Of a stretch of 64,000 nt of DNA, positions 13,200-25,600 are shown piece after piece. The notes beneath the pieces were generated by a model. The model did no database searches, was not told the origin of the DNA, and worked only from the letters and a program-made list of their open reading frames with translations. The DNA is from Ophthalmolycus amberensis (taxonomy: Eukaryota > Chordata > Actinopteri > Perciformes > Zoarcidae): assembly GCA_024529925.1 (NCBI GenBank), contig JAFEUB010001124.1:753001-817000 (forward strand), read 5' to 3'. How positions within the stretch are numbered: the first letter of the stretch is position 1; each line of letters begins with the position of its first letter. A program made the position numbers and the translations under genes.

Positions 13200-13435
13200 T
13201 CTTAAGAACCTGTTACCTTCTTTTTGTTCAGCTGTTTAGTGTTGCCTTTCGAAACCATTACACGGTTATGGTTATATATTTTACATATTATGATCTTTTT
13301 GTTTGAGATTGATTGAGATTTTTCTATACTTTATTATAGTTTGTAACGACTTGCTTCCTGTTGGGTCGCCATTGTAAATGAGAACTGGTTCTCAATTGAC
13401 TTATCTGGTGAAATAAAGGTAAAACAAATACATAT
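13200..13435 (+). mobile_element. 5'-truncated LINE 3' end (L2-like tail)
   Basis: The segment ends with a motif I recall as the 3' terminus of fish L2-type LINEs and dependent SINEs: a GCCATTGTAAATGAGAAC core, then CTCAATTGACTT, then an AATAAAGGTAAAA tail at about 13411-13430. No reverse-transcriptase frame remains. The upstream boundary is a guess, since nothing marks the 5' truncation. No clear target duplication is visible. Confidence 0.65.
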
Positions 13436-14095
13436 ATAAAATGGGTGAAATGAGAACTTGCAGGATTTAAATGTGAACTGGTGATCTTTAGTGGGCCATC
13501 AGTACTGCTGCTGTGTCAAGGAGGGACCCAGAGTGTGAAGCACTTGATTTCTCCTTAAAGACTGCTTTAGTACCTCATTCACCACTGTGAAAATCAAGGC
13601 CATCCTGAAAGCAGCTCTCAAAAACGCTCTTTTTAATGAATATTAGAAACAACCACAATATTTAAACCTGCATCATTTAATGTATCTTAAGTTTTGTTTG
13701 ATGACCAAAATGAAATCTTAATGATAATGCACGTGCGACCTGCTGGAACTGTCTTCTAACGATCGATTCAGTTGAGCAATTAGCGAGCCAGCTGTCTCTT
13801 GATCCCGACAGTATCGGTTCTCCTGCTGGCAAAAGGCCCTGTGTATATGTAATCTTCAACCTAATTATGTGTATTTGTTGTGGCGTCTGGGCTCATAAAG
13901 TATTCTAGAAACAATAGGGTGCTATTAGATCAGAGTCCTTATTAGATTAGAGATCCTCTCTGGTTGTAATAGAATATTAACAGTGCAACAGCAGTAGTTC
14001 TAAACTCGACATGCATGTGTGTGTGTCTGTGAACGTTTGGGGGAATGACCTTCACTTGTTGTCAAAACATGTTTTTATTGTTTTTTTGATTGTTG

Positions 14096-15975
14096 TGTTG
14101 GGAACGTAGAGGGGCGTGTTTGGGTTATCAGCATTTAAGAAACTGAATTCTTGACATCAATAGAATTATTAATGTAAGTAACAATTATTAATGATTATTA
14201 ATAACAACGGGGCACCACCCTGTAAACAGGGACTAATAACCAAACGATAAACTAAGTCTCATAATTAGTGGCCACTCGTAATGTTAATAGTCGTGTGCGA
14301 CTATTCATTCGAAGTGACAGTGAAGGTTTAAGTTCGTACACAGGCCACTACATCCAGATCTTATTACACAAATATGCACAAGTAATCACAAACGACTGCT
14401 CTTTAAAATATAACAGAATTTATTAAATCGAAATAATAAGTGATCAGATCAATTAATATCACAACCAACAACGCTATCATACAATTTTATATGCCTAACC
14501 TAACAAATGAATAAAATGGGTGATGATGTATGTAATACAAGTATGTGTGTGTGTGTGTATGGGTCTGTGTATGTAAAGGAAGGGGGGCTTAAAGCTACCG
14601 CTAAAAACTACAAAGATGGTGGCGTCGAGTGACGCAGACAAAAAGGGGAAAGGCCTTAAAGCGCTATAGCTAAAACCTACCACCAGATGGCGTAGTCGAG
14701 TGACTTAGACAAAATGGCAGGGGGGGGCCTCTACAGAGCTATAGTTAAAACCTACCACCAGATGGCGTAGTCGAGTGACTTAGACAAAATGGCGGTGGGG
14801 GGGTCGGCTGTATGTGATCACGTGTGACGGCGCACACGTGAGTTGGGACAATAGGTGAGAGTTTCACCCACAATCCGGAGTTCTATGTGTATGCAAGTTA
14901 CGGAAAACAAGAGGAATAATAGGGCAGAGAGAGGAATCAGAGTTTCTGTGTGCGGTGTCGCGTTGTAGTGAGAATGAGGGTCGCAGATCGTATCTCACAC
15001 AAGCTGCCGTTGTCGCGGCCGCGAACTGACGACACTTGTGCTCGATAGTCGCGTTTCCACACCCCACTCACAGAATTGATTCAAGGAAAGAGCAAGAACA
15101 AATGAAAATCAGATAATCCCAAAAGCAAACAATCAAACAGGAAACGCACAATAGGACGGGCTTCTGAGCTCCGTCGACGATTGCGCAATCTCTCAGCAAA
15201 ACGAAAGCAATGACTTTAACACGACAAAAACACGGGAATAATAACATATAAATGAATGGCCTGAATTAAACTTAAGTTAATTTAAGCTAAACTACGCCCA
15301 GACACCGAGACTCTTACTCTGAGATGCGTTGTGGAAACGTTGTCGAGTGGTTGTCGATGAATGGTTTTTTCTCCTCCAGGAGAAAAAAGAAAGGCGGCTG
15401 GGGAGAGCGACTTTTCACGCGGCTGGTCAGCGCGGCTAGTGAGCGGCTGCTGGTTCGACCGTCCTCGCTGCAGAGAGGAGGGCCTGTGGTTTCCAACGTC
15501 GGCTAAGACACGTGTCGTTCGTAGTCTCCCGGTAATGATCGGTGAAGGAAGAGGTTTTGCTCTTCCTTGTACCGTGGCGTGTACACGAAGGTGGGAAGCG
15601 GCTGCGTCAGGATGCGCTTCTCGCGGTCCGAGGCCTTAAACTCAGAATAGACGTGGTCGGGTTTCGGCCAGCGAAAATGACACGTGCGTGCTGAGATGAG
15701 GGGGAGGGGGTTGAGGTCGATCGGGTCCTCGTGAATCTTCTTGGAAGCCGGACGGAGTCCAGAGCGAAGAGAGCGATTTTTCGCTGCGTTGGCGCTTATA
15801 AGCGGGTCTCTGCGCACAGCGGGAGACGGCTTGTCGGCCAATGAAAGGTCCGGCTGACCGGTGGCCGAAGGCGGGGTCATCTTAAAGGGGCAAGGATCAG
15901 ATCCTAGGTCATTTGTGAAGAGGGCAGAGCCTGTGAGGAGCTCAGCCAGCCACCAGGTGGCGCCAGACCCCAACA
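14096..15975 (-). mobile_element. probable 1.88-kb solo LTR of an LTR retroelement
   Basis: The termini read TGTTGGG...CCCCAACA, giving the canonical TG/CA ends with short inverted repeats. GTTG lies immediately outside both ends (14092-14095 and 15976-15979), consistent with a 4-bp target duplication. On the minus strand the order fits an LTR: inverted CCAAT box (15838-15842), TATA-like CTTATAAG (15795-15802) and an AATAAA signal (14419-14424). This implies a short U3 and an unusually long R of about 1.35 kb. The part from 14.8 to 15.96 kb is strikingly CpG-rich against the intron. No primer-binding site or internal region follows, so a recombined solo LTR is likely. Family unknown. Confidence 0.65.
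14594..14812. repeat. three tandem ~70-bp repeats inside the LTR
   Basis: Three copies begin at about 14594, 14663 and 14738 (periods 69 and 75). They share gctatagctaaaacctacc, a GATGGCG core, GTCGAGTGAC, then AGACAAAATGGC and a G-rich end. Copies 2 and 3 are close to each other and copy 1 is more diverged. Such arrays in LTRs are often enhancer or RNA-structure elements. Confidence 0.85.
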
Positions 15976-16012
15976 GTTGTTTAAAACACTCTCCCGCTGT
16001 GTTACACGCCAC
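15503..16012 (-). other. 169-codon open frame across the LTR promoter region
   Basis: An open frame from ATG at 16012 to a stop at 15503. Its first codons lie outside the LTR and it overlaps the TATA-like box. Downstream of the TATA it encodes a charged, aromatic-rich stretch (for example FRWPKPDHVYSEF and FVYTPRYKEEQNLFLHR) ending YERHVS. I recognise no domain. It could be a relic accessory frame, captured coding sequence or simply GC-rich chance. Confidence 0.25.
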
Positions 16013-19000
16013 TTCTCACAACTTAGAGACAAAAGGTAGCAATGCTCTGCTTTTCAAAGATATTCGATCTTTAGAAAATAATCTGAACGGTAATCACTGT
16101 CTTTGTTTGTCTTGTTTTACTTGGGAAACTGATTTTGTAGTTATGATAACAGTTATTTTTATGTATCTGTTGCAGCATAGCAGGAGACATTTCTATTTTT
16201 GTGGTTGATTCATAGGATCAGTCTGCAAAATCACTGGAGAAACATGACAATTATTTTTGTCTAATGTAAAAAACAAAGGCTCTGTGATGTGTATATGTAT
16301 GGTATGGCTCTGTTATTCATAAAAAACGTGCCTGCCATCATTGGTGTATGGATTATGGTGTAAAAGCCACAGAGATGTTCTCCTTTTACTAACTCTCTGA
16401 AAACAAAAAAATCATGTGTGTGTTCATGAACATGAGATGCCCTCTTTTTTTGCAAAAGTAATTGTGCCCTGCTTCATTAGGCCCGTGAGTTGTGTTTTAG
16501 AGGCTACAGCTGGGAGATTGCTGACAGCCCCTGGCTGTCCTAGCAAAGAAGAGGGAGTAAATCACAGAGACACAAAAAACAAAATACTTCTCAGCTCAGC
16601 ATCCCCTATGAGGGTAAAACAACAAACAAGAGTGAATGTCGAAGATATCGTTACCAAGCCTGCTCGTGAAGTGTTATTCAACAAATCATATAGGTGCTTA
16701 AAATAGCAATACATCTCCTTCAAGAAACGAATGCTTGTAAAACCCAACTCCTCTCTAAAAACAGTACTATATGACCTTAACTCAAGATGTTGAGTGATGC
16801 CTTTCTGCGTAGCACAGTAGGAAGAGAGCCATTTTTTACTTTTCTTTCTCAGACATTTTCATTCATTCCTTTATTTTTTGAGAGACATCTTCAATCTCAA
16901 ATAGTCAGTTTCAGTGACATGTAATTTGTAGGCATTACTGTGTCCCTGACTGACGTTTTGCTTTAACAAAAATCATTTTTTATGTTTTTTTATGTTTTTT
17001 TATGTAGTTTTACTGCAGTCCAGGCAAAAAAAAAAAGTAAAATATATAAACAACCTCAAATGGTTGAGAGTTCAGGCACCCGGGGATCTGTGAATTATGT
17101 CATAAATGTCGTGCTGTATAACAGACTCACTTTGTCAAATATGAGACATTACCTCCGACTGATTTCTACCAGTAAAAAGTCCTAGCATAGTGTTTGATTG
17201 TAGGTCCCTGTAGGATAGGATTCATAAGTGCTGATGCATATTCTAATCTTAAAACTTGCACACTATGCATTCCATACTGGTGACAAGAAATGGTGACACG
17301 AATAAGCCACAGACTGAACTGGCAAGTGACTGGATCCCGTCTGAACTCAATTAGACATCCTTGTAAAAGTACGAAGATAGTCGCTGAGGAACCACGATAG
17401 ATTTTGGATCATGAATGACGTCTTTGTCAATGATGTAGATTCCAGCTGCAGAGGATATAAATAGCTCTCCATTCAATATGGAAAGTATCAGTTGAAACCA
17501 TTTTTCATCACAAAAACATCCAGACACAGGCTTCCCCACAGCTAAATGTTAGCACTCTGACAAAGTTGCTCCTGGCTCTACAGAAGTCCTGTTGTTCAAA
17601 GTTTTCTGAAAGTAATGTACACATTACCTTGCCTTTATGTTTCCTCCTGCTTCTACATTCAGCCACACCCCTTGCCCCTGCCCACATACAAATTTTTATA
17701 GGAAGCTTGAACCACAGCACAAGGTTAATCAATGTGGTAGCTGGCAATAAATTAGGTTCAAGTGACAGGAGAATGTCCATACCTGTCTCTGTTGCTGGTG
17801 ATCTGTGATTGGTGACAGCAGGCCCGGCTCCCTGGCTGGTGCTGAATCATCAGGAGCAGCTGATTTAGTTACGGCAGCTCGGACAGGGCCAATCTATCAA
17901 TTGATCTTGGGAGTAATGCATTATCAGCTTGGGTCAAGTGAGCCTGGGCAGAATATAGCCACAGCCAGAAACCACGGCAGGTGAATACGGGCATTTCAGC
18001 AGGCCCGTGAGCAGCAGAGAGAAGGATTTAGGGAGTGTGATAGCAAGTGTACTAATCTCACTGTTAGCTGAATGTGGCACATCAAACTAAACGGGGGTTG
18101 TGAGGTAGGATGATCACCAGGGAGAGACTGATGGCCTTCTTGCTCACACAGCTCCTCTGGGAGTTGCCACGTATAAAATGCTCGATCAACAATTGGACTG
18201 CCTGATCACATACTGTAAAATGTTTCAGCTTTGTGTGTTTGCTTGTGCAGTCCACATCAGATCATATCTTCTTGACCTGCAATTGTCTTTATTGGGAAAA
18301 TAAAGGTACTTGAGTCAGGACAAATACTATAAGAGAGAGATAGTGAGGGCAGCCAAAGCTACTGATCTTTGAGCATTGGAAGGGAAGGTGTGAGTAGTGA
18401 TCAATAGTGAGCCCCTGGGCTAAAAGGCCATTATATACTTATATATTAAAGAAGAACTGTTTAGATGTCCGAGAGAAGTGAAATCCCCTCTCCCAACAGT
18501 TGGGCATGTGTTGTATTTAATACCATTTTTTTTTTCTCAACAAAACAGTTGACTGCCTGTGTTCACGAATGAATTGCATCAAGATACAATCTACGGTGCT
18601 TGTTGATACAAAAAGAAAGTTTAGTAGAAGAGGAAATGTTAATGAACTCCTAAAAAGCTTTCTTAATTTTTTTTTGTTTAGGCACAAGTAAAGATAACAT
18701 CTGCCTGTTACAATACATGAATGAGGCAATGTGGTTGTGTAAAACGCCTCTTCCCATCTGAGACCATCTCGTCTCAGCCTGGCGAGATAAACCACACAGA
18801 ATCAGCAGTTGCCCACACTGTCTCTCCTCATTGTCTAGAAACCTCCTCACAATGAATTTGTACCGAACAAAACCCGACACTGCCAAAGTACCGCCACAAA
18901 ACAAGCCTGCTAGGGTTTTTAATCATTCTTGTGTTTACACTGCAACATGATCTCAGTGTCACTAAAGTTTGAAGAACAAAGCTGAACAAAACAGACCTGA

Positions 19001-20825
19001 TCAATACCTCTTCCGTCCCCTAGCTCCGCCGATGTGCTCCACTGTCCATCACCCTAAGCTGGCTGAAGGGCACAGCTGTAACAGATGCAAGGAGGCTGAA
19101 TTTACCTCGACAGGGTTTTCTAAGGCTAATTGGCTGTGTGGGGGGCATCAAAAATGATGGCAGTGATAGGTTCTCTCGCAGGGGACTAGGTATTACTGTA
19201 GGTCAGAATTTAAGTCCATGTCTTCTATGTTTGGATTTAAACTATCGCTTGTGTCTTTGTCAAGTGATACGTTTCTTTAGAAATGTTGTTTATCTAGAAA
19301 TGCTGTAATAAGAATACATACAATAGCCCAACAGTAGCTTAACGCTGAATTACTAGTATAATAATGTATCTAGTGTGATTGCAGAGACAGATCATGCTAA
19401 TCAAGGGTTTTAAAGAAAGTCAGATGTCTATATTCTTTTACTTCATTTTGGCCAAATGGTAGATGTAAACGGTGTTTGGGTAGACATTAGGGATTTGGGC
19501 CGCTTAAACATCTGTTGTCGCTTCTGAAAAACAATATAAACGTAGATCTTGTCTGTGACCTTTGAGTGGTGAGGTGAGGGAAAGCTAACACAAAAAGGAA
19601 AAGAAGGAAAAATATGTTTATTTGGTTTCAGTCTATCTTTTTCACTCACATTCCTCCTGTTTGTTTCCCCCAGAGTGGACTTAATCTATACGTTTTCTTC
19701 TTCTGTTCGTTTTTCTCTTCGTATTATTTTCTAAAAATATACTTTCTGCCATCTGGAGTTTAAAGATCTGCCGCACGCCTTAGCTCAAACTTATGACAAT
19801 AATTAACAGCGTACAAATCTACAATGATGGCCAGATCTCACTGCTGGAAATATATTAAGTTCATAAACTCATATTAAAAAGGTCTTTATTAAGAGAATGG
19901 CACAGCAGAGTTTAACCAATAAGCAATCTACAGCACACCAGTAGAGATGTGTGCAGCGAGTATCCACTCGAAGGAGGAAATCCACCAAGATCCAGGGTGT
20001 TAAATACAAATAACATTGAACAATCAATGATGTGTGTGATCCTGTCCATTTCTTATCCTCACTAGTAGGCCATAGATGGTCCCTTATTATTCTAAGAGAA
20101 GCATGTAAATGTTGCCGCATGGTATTCATTTGGTACTGGTTTTAATGTCAGAGTTCATCAAAATCTTCATTTAATGATTAGAGAGCAAGTTTGCAGTACC
20201 TCCTCTCTCTTTTCAGTTATTCCCTTTGTTTATTCCTCTCTATTTTTTCCAATTGTCCTCACATCATGGTCCTTCCAGACTCAGCACTTACACCCCGTTA
20301 AGTGTCCCAGGCCAGGCAATAAATCATTGGTTCCCCACAGCGTTCCATGGCCTCCCTCCCATCTGTCAACAACTAATGCGCCACACGACAAGCTGCAATC
20401 CACTGTGCACAAACCACTCACTTTGAACAACGTGGCTTGCTCAGCCATTGAAGGCTGGCTCACAGACATAGCCCCTGTAGAAGATTGACCAGAAGGCCCA
20501 GGTAAAAACTGTAAGTGTATTTAAGGCCCTCTGGAGACTCGACAGACTACTTTATTCTTACTAGTCAGTCTGAGAACAAGTTGGAGAAAAGTGAAGCAAC
20601 ATGACCGAAAGCTCAAACAGGCTTCCTGCTGTGAAACATTCACCAAACGACCCATAAGGTGTAAAGATCATCTCTTCCTATGCTGCAATATCGCCGAGCC
20701 CCACTCCCATTCAGTTATATTGGATTGCATTGTTTTGAATGTTCTTTCAATGCCTTCAGACAAAATAATTGTAGGTCATCAACTATGAAACAAGTAGCGC
20801 TGGTATTGTTTTCACCTTTTCAGTA

Positions 20826-20896
20826 CGTGTATGTGTGTGTGTGCGTGTGCAGGTGTGTGTGTGTGTGTGTGTGTATGTGTGTGTGTGTGTGTGTGT
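20826..20896. repeat. (TG)n microsatellite, interrupted
   Basis: About 70 bp of TG repeats broken by TA, CG and CA variants. It creates low-complexity frames on both strands, which are not genes. Confidence 0.95.
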
Positions 20897-21097
20897 CATC
20901 CCTGCAAAATGTGGTCCTGTAGACATTTACTGCAGCGGTAACTACCACTGGAGCGGTTTTCAGTGTTTGGCTGTGGACAGATTGTGTGACTGTGATAGTG
21001 TCACAGCCGTGCAAGTTACAGTTACAAAACCTTACAGATGTGTAGTTGAGATCAAACGGAAGGCCGAGTTTTAAGATGAACAGTTAACAAGTTAAGT

Positions 21098-21165
21098 CAA
21101 GGAAAGTTTATTTGCAAAGCACATTTCCTCAAAGTGCTTTACATAAGGCTTACACATGTCATTAA
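21098..21165 (-). mobile_element. short LINE 3'-tail fragment
   Basis: On the minus strand it reads as a degraded tail of the 'GTAAAGCACTTTGAG ... GCAAATAAACTT' kind seen at the end of many fish LINEs. It is only about 70 bp, has no coding part, and is called from recall of the motif. Confidence 0.45.
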
Positions 21166-22379
21166 GGTCAAGGATGAGTTTCTTAAGGTTTTTTTACAAT
21201 GCAAACTCATTTGTGTTTCGCAGGTACTGCTTATTTTGACACCTCTGCGCCGCCAATTTGCACCTCTGCGCTAGCTTTACAAATGGATGTTATTTTGTAT
21301 GACGAGTTTGAAAAACAAGTCATGATTAGTACATTGCAAAGAAAATGCTGTACAATGGTTCAACCGGACTTACAACTGAAGGGGCAGAAAAAGGCAAAGA
21401 TCACTCTTTATTTCTTACTTTAACTTATTCAGCTAAAGGTAAATAAGAATAGAAGAAAATCACAAGTTATTGGTAAAATAAACAGTTTAGCATCTAATTG
21501 CGTGCAGATTTAAATGGGAACAAGGTCCTGTTTCAGTGTGAAGTGCACAATAATGAACTCACAAATCACAGTTCCAACCTCTTCAATCTAGTAGAGTGCA
21601 GAAGAAATACAAACAGCTACCCAAATTATTTAAATAATGATCTAGGCTCACTGGCTTTTCTGGATTGGGAAATCAGTAGTATAGCATGTAACAATATGGG
21701 GACGTTGACTAAATGTAAGTTTTAATAATTTAATAATACTTAATAAAACTATTACAAATGTAAAAATAATACATTTGATTTCTGAACTATATCTTTTTTG
21801 TTTCTGTTAATTTACTCATTATGGAAGGAAAGAAGAAAAACATGCCTTGTGTACACCGCTGTGCAAGGATGAACTGATTTTGATGTTTAAAAATCATGTT
21901 CACATGCTTGTGAACGCAATAACTCAGGAATGCCCTCGGTGAATTTCTTCACATTTGTCACAAACATGCACTTGGACTCAAGATGAACTGACTAGAATTT
22001 AGAGGGCAAAGGTCAATATGACCTCACAAAACACATTTTTGGCCGTAACTCAATAATTGATGTGCAAATTCTGACATGTTCACACAAATGTCTGTTTGGA
22101 TGAAATGATGATGTGATGATATTTTGGACGGGCGTGGACGTACAGAACCACTTGACTGGTTGGCCCGAGGCGTACAACCGAGAGGAGTTTTTGGGCCATG
22201 CATTCAAATGTTGCAAACCTCCGACGACAATAGATCCCGCAGGCACTCTTTTTGGTTGAGATTTAGAGACGGTGCTGGCCATTTGAGTAAAGTTTGATTT
22301 ATTTCTGTGATATTGCCATAACTCTTTTGATTATGCTTCTGATATAGTGCAATTATCCTGTTGAAAATATGTATGTGAG

Positions 22380-22601
22380 AAATGCTTACATTACAGTCAT
22401 TTAGCAGACGCTTTTATCCAAAGTGACTTACAATTCTATCACATTTCTACACCGTAGGCACAGCTACGGGAGCAATTTTGGGGTTAAGTGTCTTGCTCAA
22501 GGACACATCGACATGAGACTAGCGGAGCCGGGGATTGAACCACCGACCCTCTGATTGAAAGACGGCCCTGCTATCCACTTAGCCACAGTCGCCCAAATGC
22601 T
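22380..22601 (-). mobile_element. tRNA-derived SINE with 7-bp TSD
   Basis: The element (22387-22594) is flanked by AAATGCT at 22380-22386 and 22595-22601. Read on the minus strand it starts with a tRNA-like head: an A box TGGCTAAGTGGATAG and a B box GGTTCAATCCCC, correctly spaced for RNA polymerase III. The body then holds the teleost SINE motif, whose plus strand reads catttagcagacgcttttat near 22402. Length is about 208 bp. Both promoter boxes and the duplication are intact, so it looks moderately young. It is a retroposon, not a functional tRNA gene. Confidence 0.88.
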
Positions 22602-25600
22602 GTTGCCCATCTGCAATAATGCTTAAATACAAGGTCTACTGTGCTTGGTAGGTATTATAGAGTGTAATGTTTGCCAAAGAGTAGTTAGTCTGCTGTTCAA
22701 TCTGCTCTTTTTAAAAAGGCAGCATTAAGGGGAAAGACAAACAGAGAGCGAGACAGAACGACGAGGATGGAGGGAAAGAGAAACAAAGTCCAGAGCCATG
22801 TTTGTGGTTTAAATGAGTTAGAAGCAAATCCACAAAGGACGCTCTTCATTTTTTTGTTTTTTACTTTTTATAATTTCAGTCTTATATTAATATTACTAAT
22901 TTATATATTAAGTGGTTGTAGAATATTTGCCTCAATCTAATCGGGACATCTGGTTAGCCCTAAATGCTTATCATTCAGTTTAGGTCATGTTGTATCCATA
23001 GCCTCAGCTTCCTGTTTTGTGCTGACATTAGCAGGAACTGGCATGGTCTTAATGATACCGGTGAGTATTTTTGAGAGGCATAGCGTCTATCCTTTAACTC
23101 CCTCAACCTCTGAATAGGTGGATACAGTTGTTGTTCAAAGGACATATTCATACAGTTTTGCTTGGACAGATCAGAGCAATTGAATCCTGCATGATGTTGC
23201 AGTGTTTGTCAAAAGCCTGCCAAATTTAAAATCCCAAAACTATAATGATCAAGATCTGTAAGAAAACCCCCACTGATCCAAAGGTCATTTGGACTTAATC
23301 ATTGATGTAAACTGGACCTAATGATTGTTTGGATCCTCACACTGCATTACAAAGTTTATTTCCCCCTAAAGTCTATGAAATGCTCTTTGTAACACCTCCT
23401 CGTGCATCTGAAAACAACACGATACGGCTCTTGTCTAGCCTGTGTGCTTACCAATCGTGCAAGCAGTAGCTATAATTTCACCCAGAGAATACTGCCTGCC
23501 ATGCTCTCCATTCCAATTACGCTTCGCTGTGGCTCGAAAAGAAACGGAATCCTCTGTAGGCGGGAGCAAGCAACTATCACATGGCTATCAAAACGCCCTC
23601 ATGTCACCATCTCCGATTGAGGTGATCAGATAAATGAGACTTTAATTGGGTTTTTTAGGCTAACTCATATTGGGAGATGAGATAGAATTATCCAGAAACG
23701 TATTAATGCAATAAAAAGCTCTCAGATCTGGCAGCTATATTGCATTAGAAAGCTGCCTGCCCTTCTCGTGTTTCCCCCCTCCCTCCACCCTCAAGGGCTT
23801 GCTGTGTTGAGCACCGCTAACGTGATTGACATTGATAGCTGGATCAAACTATAGAATCAACCCTAATATTATTAAGCGAGCAGACACGAAAGCAAAGACC
23901 TGTGCTCTAACTGTATTAACCGCTACATATGTTAGGGTTATGGATGCAGGAGGCTCAATGCTTTGGGAAATCAAGCGTGCAAGCCACAATTTCCCAGTGG
24001 ATGTGTGACCTTTGTGCCTTTGATGTGCAATGCTCAGTGCATGTGCAAATCCATGTATACGTGCACATGCTGGCTTGTGCATACTGATTCCTCTTGATGT
24101 TTTTACATTAATTAGGCATTATCGTCAGTTCTGTTGTCATTGCCGAACAGACACTCATTTAACATAAATAAGCCCCTCTATTGGTCCACAATCGTTTTTG
24201 AGGAAAAGGGAGTTAGTCATGGAGGGTGTCATGTAGCAGCGAGCAGTAATGCATTCTATCCTAATAACACGCTTTTCAACTACGATGCTATCCCCACGGT
24301 TACTGCCAAATGCTTTGGTATCAGTGAGAACAATTGATGAAAAAAAATGTGCCTGGTTTGATGAAGCCACTGTAAAGTAATAGTGTATTTACATTTGTCT
24401 TCACACTATCAGTTGGTGGAGATTACAAAATTGTATCATTAAAAGCAAATGTGTATTTTGCCGACATCTCAAACAGGCTGTCAGCATGGTGCTCTACTGT
24501 GCCCTGTGTAGATATACAATTAGAATTCTAAAATGTATGACTTTTGGGCTGGGAAATTACAAAGTCAAATATAAAATGGCAGTGTCGCATCCTCACTTTT
24601 CAGTGTTTTCTTCCCTGTTTCTTTAATCCCCCACTTCTGCAAGGTAAATAAAAGTTGCAAAGAATTGTGACGTTTAATCAACTTCTTGCATTTGTGGACT
24701 TTCCAAGCAGAATTTCTGACCCGGGTCTTTGAAAGCTAATTTGCAGAGAAGCACAGAAATCAGCATGCGGTCTGGCACATATTAGGTTTTTTTGCATCCA
24801 TTACTCCTCTCGTTCCATCTTACTTAGACTTATCTCTCTTTCTGTCTCTACAGTCACATCCCTTTAACCTCTCTCGCTTCTCTCCTCTCTGTGATTGAGC
24901 CGCTTCGTGAAATGTACTGGTGCCCCAACACAGAGCAATTCCCCTTCTCATGGGAAACATCCGACTGCCATTTGAGGCGTCACGTCAGACGTTTGTATTG
25001 AGTTTCTGTTCTACTGTCTGCTTTGGATGATGTATACCAGCCTTGAGACCCCTCTGAATTCCACAGTAATTGTACTACTATCTCTCTGCTATCTTTAAAG
25101 CTTTCTATTGGTCCGGTCCAAAACAAAGGGAGACCCTGAAACAACGGAAATGGTTAGAAAGGATTCTTGCAACAATGCAAAAGTGTCTCTCTCTGTGTTC
25201 GCTGTCACAAGGAGCAGCATGAGCAAGTGTTGTAAGTAGGGATGTGGCACTACACTTATTTTTCACATTATCTCTAAATGATTAGGTCTATTTAGTTAGA
25301 AGGTGTGAATAAATGTTCTCTTAATTTAGTCTTTATTTTTATTTTCGATTACTAATCAATTTAAAATGTATCCAGTGACTTCATTACGTTCATTGATGAA
25401 AACGACAAACAGATGGAGCTTGTATCATATTGATTTTTTTGCCTCCCTCTCATTTTTATTATATTGTTACTCTGCAGCAGACTCAAATTTCATTACACCC
25501 TCTGGATCCATATAACAGCACAAACTCATCTTCGTGTCACTAATGACGTGATTACCTGGACGGAGAAAAGGTCTGAAATGCTTTTTCATGGCTTCTGGGT

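Larger units (their letters stand above)
16000..22379. other. ctnna2 downstream intron, no gene seen
   Basis: AT-rich non-coding DNA with a TTTTTATG tandem near 16977-17005. The segment at 17820-18010 is less AT-rich and of balanced composition, and could be a conserved regulatory block. Listed frames carry no recognisable domain. A LINE scrap and a TG microsatellite inside it are listed separately. Confidence 0.6.

Noticed and set aside
20835..21074. Cysteine/valine-rich frame
   Set aside because: Produced by the TG microsatellite.
22520..22594. Possible functional tRNA gene on the minus strand
   Set aside because: A and B boxes belong to a SINE head: it has a SINE body, a target duplication and does not fold as an intact tRNA as far as I can see.
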